DNA of 64,000 bases, taken from positions 79,040,533 through 79,104,532 of the forward strand of contig CM048845.1 of the NCBI GenBank assembly GCA_026545225.1, written 5' to 3'. The position numbers were made by a program, and so were the translations under genes. Within the stretch, counting starts at the first letter, position 1, and each line of letters starts with the position of its first letter. The notes beneath the pieces were generated by a model. It worked only from the letters and a program-made list of their open reading frames with translations. It had not been told where the DNA came from and ran no database searches. This DNA comes from Cornus controversa (taxonomy: Eukaryota > Streptophyta > Magnoliopsida > Cornales > Cornaceae). This document shows, in pieces, positions 55,065 to 64,000 of this stretch.

Positions 55065-57232
55065 GGCCATCTCCAACTCTCTCGCTAGAGCCTAGAGGGC
55101 TGGTTTGGCCAGAATTGGGCAGCGGATGGCCACAACGGGCTCGCTTAAACGAGGCGAGCCCACCTCTTTTTGCGGGCCTCCTTGCTGGCCTGTACTCATT
55201 TCAATTATTTAAAAAAAAAATATTTGCTCAAAACACGTCATTTTAAGCCTGAGTATAAAAATAAAAATAAAAATAAAAAAATTCAAAATTGCGACATTTT
55301 GGTCTCTTTTTTTTTTTTTTTTTAAATTATTAAATAAATGATATAGTCCTTCGGCACTGTTTGGCGGACCCAAATAGTGCCTAAGGCCTATATTGGCCTA
55401 AAAAATAAAAAAAGCTTTATTTTTTTGTTTCTTACCTAAAAAAACTTTTTTTTGCACTTTTATTTTTTAAAAAAAATAGTAAATAAATAATATAGTCCTA
55501 AGGCACTGTTTGGCTGACACAAATAATGCCTAAGGCCTATATTGGCCTAAAAAACTATTTTTTTCACTTTTTTCCCCTTGAATTTAATCTGCCAATCTAA
55601 TATGAAAATTTGTAATTTCATAATAAATATTCTATTACATAAAAGTTCATAACATCTTCAAAGCATTAAAAAAAAACATAAGTTAAACAATTTCATCACG
55701 AGAGCGGTCCACCAATGTTCAATCAAATATTTTCTCAACCGCGTATTTGTTTCTTTGTTGTAAATATGGAATTCACGATGATAGATTTATGCCACTAAAA
55801 TCGATGGTTGTTAACTAAAAGTGGGAATCCCTCCAATTGTGAAGGATAATGCATGTTTTCATTATAAGGCACAAATCCACTTTCTTCCAAAATTTGACTG
55901 GTTATTGTGTGATTGCCCACTTGATCTATAAAATCCCAAAAGCTTGTTCCATATATTTTCTGCAGGCTTCTTGTTTTTGAGCAAATAATCTTTCTTTTGC
56001 AGTGGTTGGGTGCAAGATGATCTGCATCAAAGTTGCCACTTAGGGTATATACCATCAGCCAGGTAATATCCCATTTGATGTGCATGCCTATTCACCACAA
56101 AATTAACTAGAGGCAATTGATCGTTGACTAGGTACTGTTGAATACTGGGGAATGATCCAACACATTTATATCATTGTGTGAATCTGGCATTCCAAAGAAT
56201 GAATGTCAGATCCACAAATCTTCTGACACAACCGTTTCTAATATGAGAGTATCCCTATAGGAGCGTCCTTTGTATGTGTCATGCCACTTCACTAGACAAT
56301 TTTTTCACTCCCAATACATACAGTCGATAGAACTTAGGATACCTGAGAATCCTCTCTCCTTCCTTCTTGGAGCAGTCGTGTTATGTTGGCTTTGTTGGGT
56401 GCACGCATGTACTCCTCTCCATACACAACAAAAATAGCATTACAAAATGCCTTCAAGCTTTGAATGACAGTGCTCTTATCGATTTTAATATACTCATTAC
56501 AGTGATCAATTGCATAATCATATGCGAGTATACGAACAACAAAGAAAACCCCAAACGACTTGTCGCATCTCTTTTTTGGATGAAGAAATTGTCATAAGCT
56601 TTAACCTGATTCAGGATATGAAGAAATAGTTCTTGTCGCATTCTAAATCGTCTGTGAAAGCACTTTAATGGATGTGTGCAATTCTTGGCAGAGTAGTCTT
56701 TCATTAGTTCACGATGGCTTTCTTCCCGATCACGATGAATGTATTGCTTCTTACGAACTTAAAAGACTTGCTCTACTATCTCTGACATCACACAATACAA
56801 AAGTTGTTGAGCATAATCGTAATTCCGTTGAATCAACGTGTCAATAGAGTCATTTGATGATAGGATGATGAAGAAGATGAATAATTTGAGTTTGGCAAAG
56901 GAAAAGATTGTGATGACAAAATCATTAAAATTTCGAGATTGAAAGAAATAAATAATGATATTTTGTTACGATAAAAGAGATGAATATAGTGATGATTCTA
57001 AGATAATGAACAAATGAGTTATTATATAAGATGAAAGATATAACCGTTAAAATATACCTATTATAAATGTAATCATTGGCAAATATTTTTTTTTATTATT
57101 TTTAAAGAGCGAAAATTTAGAAAACTACTGCAGTGCTAAAATTTGAAGAGCAAAAGTTACTGACGTGGCTATGAAAAAATAAACGTGACTCGTTTAAAGA
57201 GCAAAATTTTGAAGAGACTGCTGTGAGTGGCG
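55065..57232 (-). mobile_element. dead PIF/Harbinger transposon
   Basis: Starts GGCCATCTCCAACTCTCTCG and ends GACTGCTGTGAGTGGCG; the termini are imperfect inverted repeats. TAA flanks at 55062-55064 and 57233-57235, the expected 3-bp target duplication. It carries a transposase relic on the minus strand, and a direct repeat (ATATTGGCCTAAAAAA at about 55390 and 55540) near its left end. Confidence 0.8.
55795..56704 (-). pseudogene. Harbinger (HARBI1-like) transposase remnant
   Basis: Read on the minus strand in shifting frames: QKRDATSRLGFS, FCNAIFVVYGEEYMRAPN, GFSGILSSIDCMYWEWKNC, then HSFFGMPDSHNDINVL, HQMGYYLADGIYPKW and KQEACRKYMEQAFGIL. These follow the nuclease consensus of plant Harbinger transposases (GMLGSIDCMHWxWKNCP, HAFFGxPGSxNDINVL, YYLADGIYPKW, RKDVERAFGVLQ). 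The DDE-region motifs SIDCM and NDINVL are readable, but frameshifts and stops (for example after FGIL) rule out a functional protein. The DNA-binding N-terminal part is only partly preserved. Confidence 0.88.
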
Positions 57233-57235
57233 TAA

Positions 57236-57718
57236 TACACAAAGTTAGAGATTGATGAATCGTCAGATGCAACCTGCCTATAATAGTTCGCTTTAATTCT
57301 CAAAATGTTGTCAAGTGAATTACTCGGTAACGTAACATTTTTATAACCGTCAGACGAGAGTACAACAAAGAGCTCCGGGGAGAGGATCAAAAAAAAAAAA
57401 AAAAAAAAAAAAAAAAGAAAGGTGTTTGCGTTATTTGCCAGGCTAAAAATATAATAATAAAATAAAATTAAAAAAATATTACAGTTTGACTAAAAGGGCG
57501 GGAATCTCCAATCAGAAGAGACTAAAAATCGAAAAAGTAGAAAATAAAAATAAAAAGCGGGAATGGTAACGGATCCTTAAATTCTCAAAACGGCGTCAGT
57601 CTGACAGAAGAAGACGGGAACACCCTATCAGAAGAGAGAACAAAGAACCCCAACAAACCCTCAAAAACCCTAGAAAAGAGTCTAGAGATTTCACCTTCTC
57701 CGACCCTCCAACCCTAAA
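57236..57718. other. 5' flank of the gene at 57719
   Basis: A 28-base A run at 57389-57416 and A-rich sequence precede the gene. CAAAACGGCGTCAG at about 57586 and the pyrimidine-rich CTCAAAAACCCTAG at 57660 are probably promoter and 5'UTR. The Harbinger element ends only about 480 bases upstream of the ATG. Confidence 0.4.
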
Positions 57719-58843
57719 ATGGCCGACGACCCATTTGCCTTTCTCGTTGTTCAGTGTCAAATTTCGTCTTTTCAAGAAGAAATCCTCCGAATTTGCCCTT
57801 TCGCCCGCCAATTGGAGGTCTTCCCCGAAGACGAGTCGCCAGAGACCCACGAGACTCCGGTTACCGGAATCGTCATGGTTTCTCTGCCGGACAGCTCGAA
57901 GGACGACGAAGAATTCCAAACTCCTCCAGAGGAGTCTTTGTTGGTTAGCTCTGAAGAACAGAGAGAGACGACGGCCGTTGATGCTTTGACCGGTCAGAAA
58001 TTTAACAGTGTAAATGATGGTGGTGATGGCGGTGAGACCATGGCCTTTGATGATGTTTGTATGGAAGCACGTAGAACGGTTGATTTGAGTAAGGACTCGG
58101 ATAATCTAGGGTGTTCTGGAGTCGAATTGACGCAGGTTATCGACGATGATGGTGGTGTTTTGGGTGTTGGTGGTCGTGTGACTGAGGTTTCTGATTGTGA
58201 GTTGAAGAAATTTAGCGTTTTGCATAGTAAATCTAATGACGAGGTTGCAGTTTCTTCTATGTCGAGAAAGTTGAGATCAGAAATTTTGCCTTTGGAATCT
58301 CCAAATGGTTGTTTAGGCAATATTGAGCCAATGACTGTGGAAACTGACCACAATTTGAATGCTAACACTGAAGTTCTTGAATCAGATTTTGGAGAAATTG
58401 ATAAAGGTCCAGGTTTGAGTGAGGACACAATGAATGTGAATTCACAGGCGAAACAAACTGAGGAAGATGCTAGGGTTAGTAAAGCTGATAAAATTCGTAA
58501 AATTTGTGAGAATGGTTTGTCTAGTAAAAATATTGAGGATCTTGATAATTTCAAATATGTGGCATCTTCGGGCAATGACCAGTGTTGTGGTAAGGCCAAA
58601 GATGTTGAGGAAAGGCGTGAATTGCCATCTTCGCTTAATGGGCAAGCGAGGAATGTGACAGGGGAGTCGGTGCCTGGGAGTTCATCAGCTAAGAATCAGC
58701 TGTTGAAGGATTTATTAGATGGTTTGAAAATGGTTTCTCGGGAGCTGGATGATGGTTCTAAGGATGTGGATTTCCTGGAGACCGCTAAGAGACGTGGCAT
58801 CACTTTCCCACGGCCTAGGTGGTGGCCCCCGGAGGGTTCATGA
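57719..58843 (+). CDS. acidic plant protein of unknown function
   Basis: 374 residues, starting MADDPFAFLVVQCQISSF in good context (CCTAAAATGGCC). I do not recognise the family. The N-terminal 40 residues are hydrophobic/charged (RICPFARQLEVFPEDES). The middle is acidic and low complexity (DSSKDDEEFQTPPEE, many D/E/S). The C-terminus is conserved-looking: QLLKDLLDGLKMVSRELDDG and then TAKRRGITFPRPRWWPPEG. No signal peptide or membrane segment is seen. The stop TGA at 58841 comes just after WWPPEGS; the +1 frame continues HDSYGDFWDFSVMGDENSDE to a TAA about 27 codons on, which suggests that the original C-terminus is longer or that a base has been gained in the GGAGGG run. The codon pattern is gene-like, clearly different from the flanking AT-rich DNA. 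Confidence 0.8.
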   Translation: MADDPFAFLVVQCQISSFQEEILRICPFARQLEVFPEDESPETHETPVTGIVMVSLPDSSKDDEEFQTPPEESLLVSSEEQRETTAVDALTGQKFNSVNDGGDGGETMAFDDVCMEARRTVDLSKDSDNLGCSGVELTQVIDDDGGVLGVGGRVTEVSDCELKKFSVLHSKSNDEVAVSSMSRKLRSEILPLESPNGCLGNIEPMTVETDHNLNANTEVLESDFGEIDKGPGLSEDTMNVNSQAKQTEEDARVSKADKIRKICENGLSSKNIEDLDNFKYVASSGNDQCCGKAKDVEERRELPSSLNGQARNVTGESVPGSSSAKNQLLKDLLDGLKMVSRELDDGSKDVDFLETAKRRGITFPRPRWWPPEGS

Positions 58844-60672
58844 CTCGTATGGTGATTTTTGGGACTTCTCTGTCATGGGTGATGAAAATTCTGATGAATT
58901 TCTATGGAATGTGGACTAAACTGGCCAAGTTTGTTGCTGTTTGGTGCTTCTGTCAATTGAACCAGGTAGGCCAAAACCTTAGAACTTGTAAAGTAATAAT
59001 AGTTCAGGAGTTTCAGTTTGGTGATAGAAGATGATGTTTTATGAATTGGACATAGTTGTTTGTAAAGAAAATAGATGCTAGCTTTTATTCACATGTATAA
59101 ATCTTGTTTTCTTTCTTTCTTTTTTATATATGACTTTTTGTGTTTGTTGTTTGTCTTCTGAGAAACAATTAAGTTATTTTTTTTTATATTCTTTGAAGTC
59201 CGGTATGAGCTTCATGGCCTCAAATGGCAATTTATGTCTCAATCAAATTATCTGAAAATACTGAACTGGTTTATGTTTCATTATGCTGGTGTATATCTTT
59301 AGTAGAATGTGTATAAATTATGTGAAATTGCTGAAATAGTTTTATGATGGCTGTGTAAATCTTTAGTCGACTTTACTTGCATACCTCAGCCACCAAAGGC
59401 AACAAAATTTTGGCCTCAATAAATGGGCTGATTTGTAGTTTAAATTTTTAGTGTGAGGAGACATGCAAATTTTGTAGATTCTTGCAACTTATAAACAACT
59501 AGGTGCCCTGAAAGGATTCCAATAGAGACATCTACTACTTTACATGCACGTTATTGAGCACTGTAGTTGTTTCTATAATCTATATGCAGCTGTACATTGA
59601 TTTTGATAATTTCTTCAAGTTTCAACACTTTCACTATCAAAATGAAACCTTTTCAATTGGACACCTTGATCTAATGCATAACCAACGCTGAATAACAATG
59701 GTGAAAATCGATGCACAAGTTACCCCTACCGAAGCAAGTTGAGGAGCCGAAATTTAACCTACAAAATGAACATGATGAACTCATTATTTGCAGATAACAC
59801 TCCCAATTGGCCAAGTAACTGACATTGTGATTGGAAGTTTGGGAGCACCGCCTCAATTGCTAGAACACTAAATTTACGAGGTTATGCTACACTCACCTGT
59901 TAAAGTCACCCTCTTATTTTACTTACACGAGACTTATGGGACCTTTGCAAGTAAATGGATATAAATCTCACTGTCCAAGTCTATAGATAAGAAAATATGT
60001 CAACTCCCTCAAGTCCAAAGATAAGAAACTTTGTTAAAGTTTAAATCTTATGCAGCATTTCCCAAATGGACTTCTGTCAGAATATCCACAAGTGCTTTTC
60101 CGAATGCATGAAATGCCATGAGATCCATCAGTGCTGTCAATCTGTAGTGCTCTTTTCATGTCTCCACATTTGAACTCAGTTTGCACATTGAAAAGAAAAG
60201 CAGAATCTTCTATCTCTACTCCCTATCATGTTAGGATTAATTGAACATGTCTCTTGTATAATCAAACATGAACACATTTGCAACTAATTTTGAATCCTGA
60301 TACATAGAATTAACGACTGCTGGGAAATGGAAACATAATTACCATTATTCCTGGAAGATTAAAGCAGTTTGAACATCTTCAGCAGTCTTGCGTTTTATTT
60401 TTATTTTTCTTTTCCTTAGACTTTATTCAGTCTAATACGTACATAAAATGGAAGCCTAAGGATGGTTGAGAAACTGAGGCAAAGTATTAGCATATTCTAG
60501 TGATTAATGAAAAGGATAACTTTCTAATCTTATTGTATCATTTAATGTATAACTAAAAGTAGACTAGCTAAAATTCAAAGCTAGTTGAATAATATAAGCA
60601 AAATGACTTTTGGGATGCTGTACTGACCAACAATGTCAACTTCTTCAGCTTTCTTTGATGGAATCCATAAAA
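58844..60672 (+). other. possible 3'UTR and long 3' intron of the gene at 57719
   Basis: ACCAG|GTAGGCC at 58962-58966 is a good donor and TTTGCAG|GTTCAG at about 61757 a possible acceptor, which would make a 2.8-kb intron after the stop codon. The stretch is AT-rich without other coding signals. This is inference from splice-site look-alikes only. Confidence 0.35.
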
Positions 60673-60957
60673 GACAATACTTACCTACTCACCAGTGTGT
60701 AGGTGAGCCCTCCTAACCGCTGATGTGTTCCAATAAAAAATGAACACATCAGTTTTAAAGTGTAATAAATAAGTATAATAAATGAGGCCAATTTCATTTA
60801 TTATACTTATTTATTGCATTTTAAACCTCAATTATTATACTTATTTATTGCATTTTAAATTTAAATTTGTAATTAAAGCTGATGTGTTCATTTTTTATTG
60901 AACACATCAGCGGTCAGGAGGGCTCACCTACACACCGGTGAATAGGTAAGTATTGTC
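60673..60957. mobile_element. 285-bp MITE with near-perfect inverted repeats
   Basis: GACAATACTTACCTACTCAC at the left pairs with the right end inward GACAATACTTACCTATTCAC. Both continue GTGTGTAGGTGAGCCCTCCT and on to CGCTGATGTGTTC, giving arms of about 90 bases with few mismatches, then AT-rich TATACTTATTTATT repeats at the centre. The high arm identity suggests a young insertion. Confidence 0.88.
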
Positions 60958-62340
60958 CTTCAATAAATACTTCTCTCTTTCAGATGAAGTGATTATTTGC
61001 CACATCTAAGCATCATCTTTATGTGATTATTCAAGGGTTGCTGCTAACATCTCCCTTCCCACATTTTTCTCCAAACAAATAAAGAGAACTCAAAGAGGAA
61101 AAATCTGTGGCTTGTTTAAACCCCTTTCAGGGGCAGCTAAATGTGTGTGCACACACGCGCGTGTTATTTCTTTACAGATTACACTGCATAATCAAGGATG
61201 TGAATGATCTGGATACATACTGATTCTATCAGTATCTTGCATGCAAACCATGTGTAAACAATGTTAGCATAATTATATTATTTCAAGTTTGATGAACATT
61301 TTGATGCTTGCAGACACTGAATTTGTTCTTTTAATCTTATGATGTTTACATATACTGGATTAGCTGTTTCAATTGCCTCATGTCGAGTTCAGATTATTAA
61401 CCACCAGACAAGCATTTCTAGTTAACATGTGCTTGCTCTTGCCCATTAAAACAAAATCTTCAGGTTCTAGAGTGCAATGCCTTTTTTTGCTTTCCAATAA
61501 ATTGTTTTTCTGGACTAACCTATACAAAATACGAAATTGGTTGGGTTTTGACAGTTCTTTACGTTCTTGTCACAATGCCGTTAAGTTGTCTTAGAAGATA
61601 ATATAGACAACTGCAAGGCAATGACAGCTTTTCAAACTCATAGATTTCCAATTAATATGTAGACTCTCGTGCTCATTTTCAAGAGTTTAAATTGGTTACT
61701 TTACCCCGAAAAGTTGTAAGATCACGAGCACTTTAGGTTTGATTCTTTATTTGCAGGTTCAGAAAGAATTTTGATGTTTTAAACCATTCAGCTAAAGACT
61801 TTGGGAAAGTGACAAGCAGTGAGAGATAGAGACTGGTCGTGTGCTGTTTCTATCTATGGTTGATGGCTGCACAAGCAGATCTCATCTATGCTATATGCAG
61901 TAAACCAAATTGCCTCCATAAGGCATAAAAGCAGCATAGATTTTAACTTCTTTTTTTCAACTTTCTGCCAAGAAAATTTAATTTCATGAACATAAAAGCC
62001 AGAAACAGAAGGGTATCTCAAAAGTTTTGTTGCAAGTCAACTAAGATGTGAGCAAAAAGTGGGGACATCAAACCTCTTCTGCAATTTGTGCTATATATTA
62101 CAATCTTTTGTCAACCTATACAAAAAGCCCACCTACATTCATCCCTTGGCACCTCAAGTTTAACATACTTAGAAAAAGCAACCATCAAACCTCATTCACA
62201 TAGATTATTGTATGTTTTGTATGCAAAATATGTGGAACCCAATTACGGTTTTGGCAAAAGTGGTGCCTAAATAGCCCTACTGATTATAGTGTTTTGACAA
62301 CGATCGTCAATGGCTGATTATAGTGTTTTGACAATGATTG
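60958..62340. other. AT-rich stretch, no further gene seen
   Basis: Contains the possible 3' exon start near 61757 and CACACACGCGCG near 61151. 62282-62349 holds a tandem pair of GATTATAGTGTTTTGACAA units about 40 bases apart. Confidence 0.4.
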
Positions 62341-62648
62341 TCAATGGCGGGCAAGATATGGGTATATTGAGGTACTAATGGTACTTGCTTGGGCACTAAA
62401 ACTTGAAGTTGGGAGAAGGAGCTCCGCCTGTGGGAAGGAGCTGTTGGACGGCACATCCAGCAACAGATCTTGATCAGAACTTTCATCTGCACAATGGAAG
62501 GAGTCCAGCATGAGAGAGCTACTATCAGGAGGCAAGGCAAATAGGCTTCTTGGACTAAAGCAAGAGCCATCATTGTCTATGACTTCCTTGTGTTCATAGC
62601 TACCCTTCATAATCACCCTTTTGGGGCTCTTCATTGTCATCTTTGCTC
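62341..62648 (-). CDS. terminal exon of an unidentified gene
   Basis: On the minus strand an acceptor CATCTTTCAG|GAGCAAAG is followed by a frame reading MTMKSPKRVIMKGSYEHKEV, then SPRSLFALPPDSSSLM, SSDQDLLLDVPSNSSFPQAE and a stop TGA at 62341. The roughly 100 residues are serine- and acid-rich, with codon use and composition that look protein-coding. Family not recognised. Upstream exons should lie to the right, in 62700-64000 or beyond the window, but I could not identify them. Confidence 0.5.
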
Positions 62649-64000
62649 CTGAAAGATGCACGGTATATTTTAAAATTGTTGCAATGTACACCATATATGT
62701 GGTTAACAGCAAAGGCAATTCAAATTCGAGAAAGTGAAGTTATAAAGTTCTCTTGTTCATTCACTCCACACAAAAAGTGTATCCATGAGAAAACAATAGC
62801 TTAAATTCAACCTTAGTTAAGATAAAGTAAGAAAGGAATTTATATAAGATGTGTCGAAAGATGCTCAAGAAAAACTAAGGTACACATGTTTATTTGATAA
62901 ATTTCCATTCAATTTTCAAAACAAACGGCACAGCCAGGTTGGAAGGAGATTAGTTTTACCCCTCTCAGATGGGTTCATATCCCAACACTTTGAGAAATAA
63001 TAAGATTTATATTAAACACTTAAATAAACGGTGACTTTGTCCACAACATGAAAGCAACTGTAGGTCACAGTTATTGTAAGGGATATGAGCCCCTCTCAAC
63101 CATATTATACATGGAGAGTTCCAAATGTGCAAAGCTGAGTCAACATGACACCCCATGGGTGTGGGTATGAGATACTCTATCAGTGTATCCATCGAAGGAA
63201 GGGAAATAGATTAAATCTATCTCATTAGAGACAAAGCAATCTGGTGTTAAAACTTCAATTTTCTCCATGTTTTGAAGAAGATAAAACTTCAATTTTCTCT
63301 ATCTGTCTTTAGATTTGGACAAAGGATAATGCTAAAACGTAGACAGCTGCCTGCCCCTGACATGCTTGACCAAGACCATGCAGTACAATCACTAGAAAAG
63401 ATGCAATGTCATTATAATTAGGTTCAAGAATACCCTAATAAGCACCTTTTAGTTAGAATGTCTGAAATTTGCCTATAAGGGAAACTAATAAGAAATATTC
63501 ATAGGGTGGCAATCATAAAAGAACTCGAGCTGCCAAACATGAGACTAGAGGTTTGAGTCTGAGACAGCCACTTTGTGCAGAAAATGTCATAGCTTAGTTG
63601 TGCACCCAATTCATTATCCCAGCACCAGCAATACAGCATAATGGCCTTTTCAATTAGAATTATTCATCTTTAAAATTCACTACCATTGTGTTGACCCTTG
63701 TGGACGGGTGCGAGAGACACTTGGCGAGCTACCACACTGGCAGGCTACAGGGTGCTCAATCCCATATCGTCTGGGTGTGAAGAAGGGGATGTGCTTATAT
63801 CTAGGGGCGTAGCTACATGGTCACTAGTGGGTACTAACATACCCACTTAATTCTATAATTTTTTTTTTTACATATAGTAAATACAATTTTTAGGGGTTTA
63901 GAATTGGGATGACGTATTAAATCCCGAGTGATGTACCCACTTAATTTTATAAAAAACAAATTATGGCTCCATCTTTTGCGTTCGTACCCACTTGTACAAA
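62649..64000. other. right-hand flank: intron or intergenic with repeat scraps
   Basis: 63680-63830 (GTGTTGACCCTTGTGGACGG, CCCATATCGTCTGGGTGTG) looks like a dispersed repeat. From 63803 (TAGGGGCGTAGCTACATGG), GTGGGTAC/GTACCCAC motifs recur to the window edge, as in plant TIR elements. No exon recognised. Confidence 0.3.

Overview
This is AT-rich nuclear DNA from a flowering plant, almost certainly a eudicot. The evidence is plant-specific SUVH histone methyltransferase genes with 5'UTR introns, an ACD6-like ankyrin/PGG gene, a Ty1/copia element primed by initiator tRNA-Met, and many plant-type MITEs. The species cannot be named from the window.

The backbone is a tandem array of SUVH5/SUVH6-type genes, all on the minus strand. 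Copy 1 (1-3041) runs off the left edge. Copies 2 (13494-17033), 3 (23650-26205) and 4 (45955-48975) are complete. Each has an uninterrupted CDS, one 5'UTR intron and a conserved upstream block. The encoded proteins carry an SRA (YDG) domain, pre-SET, SET and post-SET, so they should bind methylated DNA and methylate histone H3 lysine 9. An N-terminal module of about 173-176 residues, headed by an RDYPPxCG motif, is present three times in copy 1, twice in copy 2 and once each in copies 3 and 4. An orphan upstream block at 20.9-22.7 kb, broken by two transposons, marks a further copy whose gene body is gone. An ankyrin/PGG gene with an in-frame stop lies 3' of copy 4 (40.5-42.0 kb), and a PGG relic lies 3' of copy 2 (6.2-6.8 kb). 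With several shared non-coding blocks, these indicate a larger duplicated unit of ankyrin/PGG plus SUVH.

The spacers are packed with transposons. 4.4-12.2 kb holds an LRR-kinase fragment, a long inverted-repeat element, a Pack-MULE-like element carrying an importin-5 fragment, and a CT-rich minisatellite split by another inverted-repeat element. 29.1-37.3 kb is an insertion containing a decayed copia element (with a MITE nested in its 5' LTR) and a probable solo LTR. 50-54 kb holds a hAT-like element, a gypsy-type gag remnant between direct repeats, and an element rich in GTGTCCGAG repeats. 55.1-57.2 kb is a dead PIF/Harbinger element.

The right end leaves the array. A plus-strand gene of unknown function starts at 57719, with a possible long 3' intron carrying a MITE. 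A minus-strand terminal exon of an unidentified gene lies at 62341-62648. All calls rest on reading the sequence by eye; no database search was run.
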